The notes below the pieces were generated by a model. The model saw nothing but the letters and a program-made list of their open reading frames with translations, was not told the origin of the DNA and made no database searches. DNA of 64,000 nt from Ricordea florida (Eukaryota; Cnidaria; Anthozoa; Corallimorpharia; Ricordeidae). The stretch spans positions 14,668,195 through 14,732,194 of the forward strand of contig OX453275.1 of assembly GCA_949710005.1 (NCBI GenBank), written 5' to 3'. Positions 46,058 through 54,707 of this stretch are shown here, one piece after another; the first letter of the stretch is position 1; every line of letters begins with the position of its first letter. A program made the position numbers and the translations under genes.

Positions 46058-46679
46058 AAAAGAGCGGTACAGCCAGAAAGAAATTGATTATCTCTTTTGA
46101 AATATTGCTTTCCCTAATAATATATAGATTTAGCCAAGCCTAAAAGCGGGGCTCCCGTTAGTACTTTCATTTTACTTTAAACTGTAAAAGCATTCTAAAA
46201 TATTGCGAAGGAATTCACAAACGTTTTTAACTATAGTTAAGTGTCGAGGTCGGTTAACTTGCTATGATTTTTGTCTAAACTTTCGTCTGCCATTAGTGCG
46301 GTCTTTCTACCCACAAAGTCATGGAGTATACTCTACAAAAAACACATTATCAATGTACTGTATTCTATTCCTGATGAAATTAACCATTTTATTTGCGTAA
46401 ATGTATTTAAAAGATTTGTACACGCTACTGGGAAATGCAGGACACAACTGTTGTCATTTTCGTATTAAAACGAACACCTCGGTAAAATAAATGTTTACTC
46501 CAAGCAGGGTGCAAAGAAAATTAATTTTACAGATTGCCCTTCGGGCAAGCTGTAACCAACATCTACCAGCCCGAAAAACATTTTTCACGAGAATGAAAAA
46601 ATAATAATTAATTATTCTTTTCTTAATTACATTGTAAGTTTAAAAAATTACTGCCTTCATTTATTCACTACAATCAGCT
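46058..46679. other. Intergenic DNA, nothing recognised
   Basis: AT-rich; no open frame with motifs. A short inverted pair (GCCCTTCGGGC) is at about 46537. Confidence 0.45.
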
Positions 46680-46685
46680 GTAGTT
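46680..46685. repeat. Target site duplication, foldback element, left
   Basis: GTAGTT, identical to 48302-48307. Confidence 0.75.
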
Positions 46686-47107
46686 TACGGAACCTTATAG
46701 GTGCCATCCGACATCCGACTTTAAAAATCCGACATCCGACATCCGACTTGTTAAAATCCGACATCGACTTTAAAAATCCGACATCCGAGTTCTTAAAATC
46801 CAACATCCGACTTGTTAAAATCCGACATCCGACTTGTTAAAATCCGGCATCCGACATTCGACATCCGACATCCGACATCCGACATACGACATCCGACATC
46901 CGACATCCGACTTGGTAAAATCCGACATCCGACATCCGACATTATTGGCTCAGGTCAGCGGGAAACGTCCAAAAAAAGATGGCAGCGAACACGGATAGTT
47001 CTTCACTCCTGCTTTGATCGTTAGAAAATGAGGGTTAATTTTTTTGTTGCCACTGCAGTGTTTTCTCTGTGTACGTTTATCAGCATACAGTGCTGCGAAT
47101 AGGACAA

Positions 47108-47244
47108 TCACATGACTTTTGGAGGGCATATAGTTTATTTGTGGCCCGAGTAGCATCATTTGCGCCCGAGCGCGAAGCGCAAGGGCGCAAATGATGCTAC
47201 GAGGGACACAAATAAACTATATGACCGACAAAAGTCATGTGATT
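47108..47244. repeat. Nested hairpin inside the left arm of the foldback element
   Basis: CACATGACTTTTGGAGGGC pairs with a slightly diverged TGACCGACAAAAGTCATGTG. The inner GTAGCATCATTTGCGCCC pairs with GGGCGCAAATGATGCTAC around GAGCGCGAAGCGCAA. The stem is about 60 bp. Confidence 0.75.
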
Positions 47245-47750
47245 ATCATTATTATCAATACACAAGGCCAAATCGTACAAATTCATTTAATAAGAAAAAA
47301 ATGTTTAACAGAGATGTAGCATGAAACTATGGTATGGAAAGTTGTTGCTACAATACGATCAGCTAAACAAGAGCCAAATAAAATTCCTTTTTGTTTACAA
47401 TAAAATGTCAAATATAATCTAGTTTTAAAAAGATTGGTAACAATTAGCAAAAAGACAGTTTATATTTAAAAAAAATAATAGTCTTCCCGTTCACAGGCAA
47501 TGGACTCAGCTGCAGGGCCGTTAATGCATTAACGGCCCGCTTGGAGTCATTTGCGGCCCGCAAAGCGCGTGTTTTCAAGAGGGCGGTTTTTAATTTGCCC
47601 GCGTATCTTGATAATAATGCGTATTACCAGAGTATATTCCGACGTTAAGAGGCGTCGAGCGAAATCGTATTCTTTTATAAGCTTACTGATCTCAGTATAC
47701 ACCTTATTCCAAAATGGCCGAAAATACATTATTCTTTTGTCTTCATGTTA

Positions 47751-47826
47751 ATTGGCCCTCATTGCCTCGATCGCAACTGCAGAATTTAAAAGAATCTTTG
47801 GCTTAAAACGAGGCAATGAGGGCCAA
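47751..47826. repeat. Nested hairpin in the core of the foldback element
   Basis: ATTGGCCCTCATTGCCTCG and CGAGGCAATGAGGGCCAAT are perfect inverted repeats around a 38-bp loop. A separate palindrome GGGCCGTTAATGCATTAACGGCCC lies at about 47516. Confidence 0.8.
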
Positions 47827-48301
47827 TTCATTTGCGCCCTTGCGCTTCGCGCTCGGGCGCAAATGATGCTACTCGGGCCACAAATAAACTATATGCCCTC
47901 CAAAAGTCATGTGATTGTCCTATTCGCAGCACTGTATGCTGATAAACGTACACAGAGAAAACACTGCAGTGGCAACAAAAAAATTAACCCTCATTTTCTA
48001 ACGATCAAAGCAGGAGTGAAGAACTATCCGTGTTCGCTGCCATCTTTTTTTGGACGTTTCCCGCTGACCTGAGCCAATAATGTCGGATGTCGGATGTCGG
48101 ATTTTACCAAGTCGGATGTCGGATGTCGAATGTCGGATGCCGGATTTTAACAAGTCGGATGTCGGATTTTAACAAGTCGGATGTTGGATTTTAAGAACTC
48201 GGATGTCGGATTTTTAAAGTCGATGTCGGATTTTAACAAGTCGGATGTCGGATGTCGGATTTTTAAAGTCGGATGTCGGATGGCACCTATAAGGTTCCGT
48301 A

Positions 48302-48307
48302 GTAGTT
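48302..48307. repeat. Target site duplication, foldback element, right
   Basis: GTAGTT, identical to 46680-46685. Confidence 0.75.
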
Positions 48308-48800
48308 ACTTAACAAAAGAAATAAATAACCGTAAAAGTGTGATCTGTAAGTAGACCTGGTCCAACGCAACACGTGAATGACTAACATACATTTGAGACA
48401 TTTTACGATTTAGAAGAACATTTTTTACGAAAACAACGGCGTTGAAACCAAAGTTCTCAATCGACACGCTAAATGACAACGTCGACAACGCGAAAAGCTG
48501 CCAGTGAAAGCGCTACATTCTGCAATTTGCCGCCAAGAGAAAATTCCCGCGGGAGTATTTCTTAGCCGTCGACAGGGGAGATGTTTATATGATTAAAGGA
48601 CATAAAAATTTGAAATCTTTCATCAGTTTGCTTCTCATTCAAAAGTAGTGCATTCAGAAGATCATTTTTCTGAAGAAGGTTTGTTTAGAAGTCGGTTTTC
48701 CAAGTCAAGTGTCAAGTTTAAGGGAAAGTGGAAAGTGCGAGTGCTGAGTCACGCATCAGTGAGCAAATATTATGCAGACAAAACTTATGCAAATTTGTGG
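48308..48800. other. Intergenic DNA beside the 57-bp array
   Basis: No motif-bearing frame; AT-rich with a GC-richer patch near 48520-48580. Confidence 0.4.
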
Positions 48801-49338
48801 TCCATAGCACGGAGTCTTTCCACTTCTCGGCTTTCTTCGCTACAATTTTGTCTGTTTTCCACAGCACGGAGTCTTTCCGCTTCTCGGCTTTCTTCGCTAC
48901 AATTTTGTCTGTTTTCCACAGCACGGAGTCTTTCCGCTTCTCGGCTTTCTTCGCTACAATTTTGTCTGTTTTCCACAGCACGGAGTCTTTCCGCTTCTCG
49001 GCATTCTTCGCTAAAATTTTGTCTGTTTTCCACAGCACGAAGTCTTTCCGCTTCTCGGCATTCTTCGCTACAATTTTGTCTGTTTTCCACAGCACGGAAT
49101 CTTTCCGCTTCTCGGCGTTCTTCGTTAACATTTTGTCTATTTTCTCGAGCCCGGACTCTTTCTGCTTGTCGGCGTTCTTCGCTATAATTTCGTCTCCTTT
49201 CTCTTTCCCGAGCGCGCCTTCTTTGGCGATCTACTTCGCTTATTCTTCCTCAGTTAATTCTTGCTCTCTTTCCCGTTGCTCTTCACCTGAACCCTGTGTT
49301 CTGCAAATTATATTTTCTCTGCTATTGTTTGTTGACAT
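48801..49338 (-). pseudogene. Repeat-protein ORF: 57-bp units encoding a 19-residue charged repeat
   Basis: The DNA repeats every 57 bp for about six copies (48809-49150). The minus-strand frame reads units of VENRQNCSEESREAERLRA type, strongly alpha-helical and charged, with progressively diverged units upstream (ARENRQNVNEERREAERFRA). A start MSTNNSRENI lies at 49338 with EEQREREQELTEEE, and one frameshift near 49240 separates it from the repeats. Downstream of the repeats the frame closes at KFA. Such E/R-rich N-terminal repeats occur in some large transposon replication proteins (for example Helitron-type), but nothing catalytic is visible here. The Polinton-like element 2 is inserted exactly at its start codon. 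Confidence 0.5.
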
Positions 49339-49340
49339 AG
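49336..49340. repeat. Target site duplication of element 2, left
   Basis: CATAG, repeated at 63698-63702. Its complement carries the ATG of the minus-strand repeat ORF. Confidence 0.8.
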
Positions 49341-49620
49341 AGTAGTATAAGAGGAATGAATTAAATACGGGTCAGTGCTAAATCGGCAAAATACGCCCTA
49401 AAAAGGGGTCAAAAAATACCGAATAATTAGTGGGAGCAATAGAACGACAAAGTGAGCTGAAAAAAGGGGTTTCACAAAAATAAGCTGTAAAAACATTGAA
49501 TAAAAGGTGAAAATTACCGATAATTAATGGAGGCAATAGAATGCAATTTGAACATATATAGAAGATTTTCCGAAAGTTAATGAGGCATTTCAATTTAGAC
49601 AAATATGCATACTAGAAATC
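49341..49620. repeat. Left TIR of element 2
   Basis: 280 bp starting AGTAGTATAAGAGGAATGAA, inverted copy of 63418-63697. I found one mismatch (AGAATGCAA against AGATTGCAA). A 74-codon frame without ATG occurs in both copies on the outward strand and is judged fortuitous. Confidence 0.93.
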
Positions 49621-49629
49621 TTCGGACAC

Positions 49630-49715
49630 AAAAATTATTTCCATTTAGAGAGTGGCGATACCAAAAGTATTTCCATTTAGAGAGTGGCGCACCACATTTA
49701 GAGAAAAGTGACACC
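49630..49715. repeat. Subterminal ~31-bp repeats, left (2+ copies)
   Basis: GTATTTCCATTTAGAGAGTGGCG-type units repeat twice with a third partial (CATTTAGAGAAAAGTG) just before the SAP-like gene. The same unit occurs about four times at the right end (63258-63400). Confidence 0.85.
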
Positions 49716-49726
49716 GTTGTCTACTA

Positions 49727-50335
49727 ATGTTCACTTTTCAAGAACTACAGGCTTTGGCAAGGCAATATGAAATCCCGGGAAGGTCGAGGTTGAGGACAAA
49801 AGCTCAATTTCATCGAGCTTTATTGGCGCACCCTCGAGCACGCGTGGAAATAGAACGTGCAGAAAGGCGGGCGAATTTCAACCTCACGTCCCGCGATGGC
49901 GCCCTCGTGTGGGTGAGTGGTGATGCGCGGTTGCGAGGTCAGCTTTGCGACGGGACATTCTATGCCCTCGATGATCAACTCCAGAGGGAGTTTCAGGCCC
50001 GTGGGGTGCCAAGACAATTAGCGGCACTTCTTGAAAATGTCGGCCGAAGCGGGTATTTCCCTTCCATCATCCCGCGTACAAAGTACTTTTATTATACAGA
50101 GGTACAGGTCGCGGAGGCCCGACTGATTTACCGCGAGTGTCAGCTCGCCCACAATCGCTGGTTGGAAAATAAGGGCGGCAAATTTTTCCCGCGTGACGAA
50201 ACACGAGCACATTTCTATGAATTATTGGACGACGCCTTCGCCATGTTCGAACGAAAGGTGGAAGACGCCGAAGAGTTTGGCGCGCCCGAATTCGGAGCAA
50301 CCATGAATTGGTTGAGCGCGTTGTGGCTCGACTAA
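49727..50335 (+). CDS. SAP-like domain protein next to left TIR, element 2
   Basis: 202 residues. Residues 5-32 (ELQALARQYEIPGRSRLRTK...) resemble a SAP-type helix-extended-helix DNA-binding motif and match the N-terminus of PolB (DLRALARSYGLPGRSKLKRK) at more than half of positions. The rest is not recognised; it is acidic towards the C-terminus with aromatic residues (KYFYYTEVQVAEARLIY, MNWLSALWLD). It is the first gene inside the left TIR, as PolB is inside the right. It might bind element ends, assist protein priming or condense DNA. No counterpart remains in element 1. Confidence 0.65.
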   Translation: MFTFQELQALARQYEIPGRSRLRTKAQFHRALLAHPRARVEIERAERRANFNLTSRDGALVWVSGDARLRGQLCDGTFYALDDQLQREFQARGVPRQLAALLENVGRSGYFPSIIPRTKYFYYTEVQVAEARLIYRECQLAHNRWLENKGGKFFPRDETRAHFYELLDDAFAMFERKVEDAEEFGAPEFGATMNWLSALWLD

Positions 50336-50398
50336 CCCGACCATCCCCGCTTTTTTTCGGTCCACTAATTATAGAATAGCAACCAATAGGTCATCAAT

Positions 50399-50947
50399 AT
50401 GGATGCAATGATTGTTGAAAGCTTGGATTACCTCTTGCAGTTAAAAGACTTAGCAGCCTCTTTCTTAGAAGACACTCCAGATCCGTTCGGTGTTCTCAGA
50501 GGGGACACCCTAAAAGGAATCGATGGTCTGCTTCAAGGTAACCCCGAGCTTTGCCAGAGCGTGATCTCAGGCGAGTTTGATCATCTTACATGGGGACCTC
50601 CAATTGAGAGGCGAAACGAGGGGTATAGACCAAGACCAATATCAAAAAGTAAAAGGTCGGAGTTGAACAAATTGCTACTGAAAGAGTTCGGTCTGGATTT
50701 ACTTGAAAGAAAATCGATAATAAATCTCGTGAATCGTATTGAGGACAACTTGGGGCTTGTCTCCGAACGCCTACGACTTCCCAAGCTTATATGGCTGCTG
50801 AAAGTGATCTTCGAACTCCGAGAGGACCCCGAAAGAGCAGCCATGTGCGACATCTCAAAAATTCGCCAGTCGACTCTTCGAAAATATGATGCTCTATGGC
50901 CCAAGCTGAAGGAATGGACATGCGGTCATCGTTCAACGTGGAAATAA
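50399..50947 (+). CDS. Unknown 182-residue protein, element 2
   Basis: Starts MDAMIVESLDYLLQLKDLAA. It is helical and mixed charge, with KSKRSELNKLLLKEFGLDLL and RLPKLIWLLKVIFELREDPE. No signal peptide, clear membrane segment or known catalytic motif. Its 3' end overlaps the convergent hydrophobic-protein gene. It is in the usual place of accessory genes; function not inferred. Confidence 0.55.
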   Translation: MDAMIVESLDYLLQLKDLAASFLEDTPDPFGVLRGDTLKGIDGLLQGNPELCQSVISGEFDHLTWGPPIERRNEGYRPRPISKSKRSELNKLLLKEFGLDLLERKSIINLVNRIEDNLGLVSERLRLPKLIWLLKVIFELREDPERAAMCDISKIRQSTLRKYDALWPKLKEWTCGHRSTWK

Positions 50948-51554
50948 AAACCTCCACTGAAGCGAGTTTTTCGCGCATCTCTGCGACCAGTTCGCTGCGA
51001 ATCTCGGTCCGCAGCTTTATCAGATCGAGGGCCTCGTTTTTTGTCACAGCTTTTTGTTTAATCTCGCGCTTGAGTGTTTCATATTTTTCAACCTCGGAGA
51101 GAATGAGTTGAAATTCCGTAGCGCTGATTTCGTTATCCTGCAAGGCTTTCGAGACCAAGTCATTGATGGTACTCAACTTCGTCTCACCAATCGCGACGGT
51201 TCGCTCATGTTTGGAGATCTTTACGGCGATACGTTTACTGACCCGGACCATCGAGGCTGATACGATTCCGAAGATGCCGCCAATAGCACCCACAGGAACC
51301 CCGACGACAATCCCAAGGCCGGTGAAAGAGGTAGCTAGACCTGAAGCCGAGATTATAACGCTCAGACTTCCAGTCGTCAAAGCTACACCGTTTAGAATCG
51401 TCCGAGAGCGGGGATATTTTTTCCGAACCCCCTCGTAGTGGGCGATATTGTTTTTTAGGGTGGTCTGAATGTCACAAATCTTTTGAAGTCGAAACGAATG
51501 CCCCTCATCGTTGGGGGCGGTGGGAACCTTTGGGTACAAACAATCAGATTCCAT
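50787..51554 (-). CDS. Two-helix hydrophobic virion-type protein, element 2
   Basis: 255 codons from ATG 51554, directly preceded by TATATAGGAC. Residues 1-60 are soluble with a helix (CDIQTTLKNNIAHYEGVRKK). Residues 55-105 are hydrophobic and glycine-rich (GVALTTGSLSVIISASGLA, GVPVGAIGGIFGIVSASM). The C-terminal half is a coiled coil (STINDLVSKALQDNEISATE, LDLIKLRTEIRSELVAEMRE). The last ~50 codons overlap the opposing gene, so the natural end may be hard to place. The glycine-rich amphipathic core resembles membrane-disrupting minor virion proteins, an inference only. Element 1 has the first 137 residues. Confidence 0.6.
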   Translation of the reverse strand: MESDCLYPKVPTAPNDEGHSFRLQKICDIQTTLKNNIAHYEGVRKKYPRSRTILNGVALTTGSLSVIISASGLATSFTGLGIVVGVPVGAIGGIFGIVSASMVRVSKRIAVKISKHERTVAIGETKLSTINDLVSKALQDNEISATEFQLILSEVEKYETLKREIKQKAVTKNEALDLIKLRTEIRSELVAEMREKLASVEVFISTLNDDRMSIPSAWAIEHHIFEESTGEFLRCRTWLLFRGPLGVRRSLSAAI

Positions 51555-51557
51555 GTC

Positions 51558-52235
51558 CTATATACAGAGCTCCAACAAAACTTCTACCTTGGTCGTCGGT
51601 ACCGTCCAAACTCGAAAGAGATTTCTTTTTGTGGGGTCGACGGGGAGATAAAACGGGCGCAAATGCCACACCGAAGGACCTTGAAGCTTCAAAGGCGCAA
51701 CCTTCTCAAACAGATAGGAGGGCTTGCCCCCCTCATACGACTTGTTTGGGTCCACCAAATCACAGTAGATTGAAACAGAGGGCGGCCCCCATTGTACAGG
51801 AACGTGAATCAGAACGCGCGGGACTTCGGATATCCCCAACAAGTGGGCTAGATTTACCTCTAGGATCACCTGTTCTTTCGAGAAGAAATACACCCCAGTA
51901 GCGGTTATCCGAAGTTCACAAGTGCCAGCGGTGACATCCTTTCCATGCCCATAGACAATAGCCTGCTGTAGACAGTGGAGGTTATACTCGCCTTTCGGAA
52001 TGGTGACCAGAACGGGTCCTTGTGCTTTTCTGATCGTGTATAAATCGGCGGATCCTGAGCGAATGCGCTCCAGTTGCAATGGGTCGAGCTTGAAGCGATA
52101 TATATAAGTTGGTCTAAGTATTGTGAGCTTTATTTCGGGGATCTTTACGGTTCGAGCTGCAACACTCGAGAGCTCGCCACCGACCGGAGGGTGAAGTTCA
52201 TTCACACCCTCGTTTGCCGCTATGCTGAGGGACAT
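51558..52235 (-). CDS. Candidate penton-like minor capsid protein, element 2
   Basis: 225 residues from ATG 52235 (MSLSIAANEGVNELHPPVGG). Beta-rich, with VLVTIPKGEYNLHCLQQAI, GVYFFSKEQVILEVN, VQWGPPSVSIYCDLVDP and VPTTKVEVLLEL. It is colinear with the intact element 1 copy and similar through its whole length. A size near 225 residues, absence of helices and the YCDLV strand fit a single jelly-roll penton/minor capsid protein of Polinton-type elements. It shares a divergent promoter of about 30 bp with the ~460-residue gene. Confidence 0.55.
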   Translation of the reverse strand: MSLSIAANEGVNELHPPVGGELSSVAARTVKIPEIKLTILRPTYIYRFKLDPLQLERIRSGSADLYTIRKAQGPVLVTIPKGEYNLHCLQQAIVYGHGKDVTAGTCELRITATGVYFFSKEQVILEVNLAHLLGISEVPRVLIHVPVQWGPPSVSIYCDLVDPNKSYEGGKPSYLFEKVAPLKLQGPSVWHLRPFYLPVDPTKRNLFRVWTVPTTKVEVLLELCI

Positions 52236-52261
52236 TTTATTTACCTGCGTATATATACACC
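52236..52261. promoter_or_regulatory. Divergent promoter with TATATATA
   Basis: 26 bp between the starts of the penton-like gene (-) and the ~460-residue gene (+), with GCGTATATATAC in the middle. The same arrangement (GTATATATACGCGGG) lies at 29075-29098 in element 1. Confidence 0.6.
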
Positions 52262-53669
52262 ATGGATCAATCCCACGAAATAGATCTTTGGTCTGTTTTA
52301 AAAACAGCGTTTCCAAAAAAGGCCGTAGAATTTGGAAAAACCTTGGAAAAAATTAAATTTCCTAAACAGAGCAATTTTCCACAAGCCCTCCTTCTCGGCA
52401 GTCCGGACAAATACCCCGTGCCAGCCGTTTCGTTCGCTGAAACAGGCTCTGAAATCACACCGCTGCTTCGCGAGCTCGAGATCTTTGTTGACCCTAAAAT
52501 CTATTTCAAAGCAGGAGTCCGAGACTTCTGGAAGGAAACGACTATCACACATCGCTCGGCAAAAGAGGCTCATCGTTGGCTTTCTTCTCCCACGTACGAA
52601 TATTGGCCTCAACAGCTGAACTTCGCCACATGGTGCGCAACTTCGGGGTGTGGGGTGTCTATTACCGACCCGGGAAATAAAACCTTCCCACCTATAGTTC
52701 AGGGGCTGCTTCGCTTCCACGTATACTTCACCGTCCGCCGTATCCTATTCGAGCTCTGCTGCCCCCTCCCCGGAGACAAGGCGTTCCAAAAAACAAACAA
52801 CCCACTTCGCAAGTCCGCCTTTGAAAGCCTCTGCATCGAATTCGGGCTGCCTAGAGCCCCCGACTTTCGTTGGAAGGGCGGACGAAACCAAGGTCTTGGA
52901 GACTTGTTTATAACGTACCCAAGCGAGGGCCCAAAGAACTTGCACGTCATCCGTGGCTATGACACCGAAGCAAACACATGGCCTGATAGCCTGAATCTCT
53001 TCTCAGACGAGGGTGGGAAAAAGAATCAAGGTAATCTGTTGACCTTTATCCGAAACGATGCCCATGGTGGCGCACAATACAGCTGGTTTTCACCGAAAAA
53101 GGGTGAAGGACTGACTGAGGCCGGCATGGGGCGTCTCAATCGTAGTATCGAGGCTTTAGTTTATTGTGTTCTTGGCTCGCAAGTCAAACCCCGATCTACT
53201 ATCGTAGGGGCGAGCGGCAGTGCTGTTGAAACCCGCCAAATTCAGACAACTTCTAGAGGAGACAAATGTAGTAAACGATATCTCCACCGGCATCCAGAAC
53301 TATCAAAGGGCTCTGTCAGACGCCCGAGCGCAGCTGAATCTGGCTGTCGCCCCAGGGCTCTGGTTGCTCCCCAGCCGCCTGGTCATCAATTCAGAAAGCG
53401 TTCTCGGGTACAACAACGAGCTCCAGAAAGCGACCAGTGATATGACTTTCGGGGTAAATCAGCATGTGAACGAGAGGACACATAAGCGCACGCCCGTTGC
53501 ACCAAAAACAAAAGCCCCCGTTCCACTTGTTCCGAAAACAAAAGCCCCCACTGCACCGAAAACGTCGAAAACAAAAGCCCCCATTACCGTTTCGCTGACC
53601 GCGCACGAGCGAAATTTAGCTGCAGTCACTGTTGTGGCCGCAGGGGCGACTTGGTGGTTGTTTAGGTAG
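52262..53669 (+). pseudogene. Unknown ~460-residue protein with C-terminal anchor, one frameshift
   Basis: First frame 52262 to about 53230: MDQSHEIDLWSVLKTAFPKK, ETGSEITPLLRELEIFVDP, KTFPPIVQGLLRFHVYF, FITYPSEGPKNLHVIRGYD, LLTFIRNDAHGGAQYSWF and GRLNRSIEALVYCVLGSQ. The coding sense then continues in another frame to 53669 with ISTGIQNYQRALSDARAQLN, a KTKAP proline-lysine repeat tract and a C-terminal hydrophobic anchor (LAAVTVVAAGATWWLF). The second part has no ATG near its start, so it is the same gene after a frameshift at about 53215-53245. Family not recognised; conserved in both elements and paired divergently with the penton-like gene, so probably structural. Confidence 0.55.
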
Positions 53670-54672
53670 ACTTCTTCTTGTAGCGCTCGATGAGAAACAC
53701 GACCACGGCTACGATCAAGAGCCAGGCGTTTTTGGCTAAGAACCCAACAACTTCTCCGGCCGTGCGGAAGAGGAACGAGACAATGGCGCCCATGGTCCCA
53801 GGGAGGAGGTCCCCGATCTTTTTTCCGATGGCCTTCAGTCCCCGGCCTACCCCCTGCGCTACGCCGGCGAGCCCTCGCTGTAAAGCGCCCAAGATAACCC
53901 CAATGACCGTCCCAGCCGCTATGAGAGCCCCCAGGACCCCTACTCCGTACTTCTTGAAAATGGCTTTTACGCGATCGCGCAGAGACATTCGCTCTTCCAA
54001 GGATTCTCTTTCCAGCTCGAGTTTTTGAATCTCTTCCGCACGCGCTGCAATCCGCGTCTCCAAAGCACGTCTATCTTCGGGTGAAATATCGGGGGCGAAT
54101 CTCATCTCCTCGTCCTGTCGATTTTGCTGCTCGAGGTTTTCTATTGTGTTGTTATGTTCTTCGATTATCTCACCCACGGAGGGTCCTAGAACTTCTTTCA
54201 ATTCTTTAGAGAAGTTCTGCGTAAAACTACCATCCAAGGCTTTCAGTGGTCGCCACGTCTTATTTTCCCCCTCCCACACACGAATCATAATACGCCCACC
54301 GACAATACCGATTTCGTAACCGTTAGCGTGGGGATATTCGCTCTCCAATTCCAACTTCGCATCTTTCAGCATTTTTTCGCGGATTGGTCTCCCATCAAAA
54401 GGGTTGGTCACCAGCTTCGTTTTTGGGCGTGCCCCCTGCAACAACATTGTATCAATTGGCTTCCCAGTAACAGGGTCGGTCGAAAACGTCGTTTCTGCTG
54501 TGGCAGGCTCACGTGGACGCGATCTTAAGGAATACATCCCGATTTGCTCTCTGCCTTCGTCATCGTCGGGTAACGTGGGAAATGGGCTACTAGTCTCCCC
54601 ACCTTCAGCACCACCGGGGTCGGGGTCATCAGGGGGCATCAAAGGGGTCATCTCATTAGGGTTGATATCCAT
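53662..54672 (-). CDS. Membrane/coiled-coil protein, element 2
   Basis: 336 residues from ATG 54672 (MDINPNEMTPLMPPDDPDPG). Acidic disordered N-terminus, then a basic middle (IREKMLKDAKLELESEYPHA). A coiled coil follows (IIEEHNNTIENLEQQNRQDE, AARAEEIQKLELERESLEER) and then MSLRDRVKAIFKKYGVGVLG. The C-terminus has glycine-rich hydrophobic stretches and a final membrane helix (AWLLIVAVVVFLIERYKKK). Probably a membrane-associated minor virion protein. Divergent from MCP with a gap of about 35 bp. An alternative upstream ATG near 54693 would add seven residues. Confidence 0.6.
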   Translation of the reverse strand: MDINPNEMTPLMPPDDPDPGGAEGGETSSPFPTLPDDDEGREQIGMYSLRSRPREPATAETTFSTDPVTGKPIDTMLLQGARPKTKLVTNPFDGRPIREKMLKDAKLELESEYPHANGYEIGIVGGRIMIRVWEGENKTWRPLKALDGSFTQNFSKELKEVLGPSVGEIIEEHNNTIENLEQQNRQDEEMRFAPDISPEDRRALETRIAARAEEIQKLELERESLEERMSLRDRVKAIFKKYGVGVLGALIAAGTVIGVILGALQRGLAGVAQGVGRGLKAIGKKIGDLLPGTMGAIVSFLFRTAGEVVGFLAKNAWLLIVAVVVFLIERYKKKST

Positions 54673-54707
54673 GTTTTGTTTCTGCGTATACATACAAGAC
54701 AAATAAA

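Larger units (their letters stand above)
46686..48301. mobile_element. Foldback DNA element with 6-bp target duplication
   Basis: The termini TACGGAACCTTATAGGTGCC and GGCACCTATAAGGTTCCGTA are perfect inverted repeats. Near-identical arms extend about 490 bp (46686-47195 and 47830-48301). The outer 270 bp of each arm is an array of CATCCGA-type units with AAAATCCGACATCCGACTTG spacing. Inner arm sequence includes GCAGCGAACACGGATAG and CATATAGTTTATTTGTGG. The centre holds two more hairpins. GTAGTT flanks it on both sides (46680-46685 and 48302-48307), a perfect 6-bp target duplication. No transposase is encoded, so it is non-autonomous. The apparent open frame through the array is a repeat artefact. 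Confidence 0.85.

Noticed and set aside
46812-47024. Protein-coding gene with repeated HPTSDIR
   Set aside because: It only reads through the CATCCGA array in the foldback arm.
48801-49150. CRISPR-like array
   Set aside because: The units are directly contiguous 57-bp repeats with no unique spacers, in eukaryotic DNA.
49378-49602. 74-codon hydrophobic protein encoded in each TIR of element 2
   Set aside because: It lacks an ATG and points outward; its presence in both TIRs follows from their identity.
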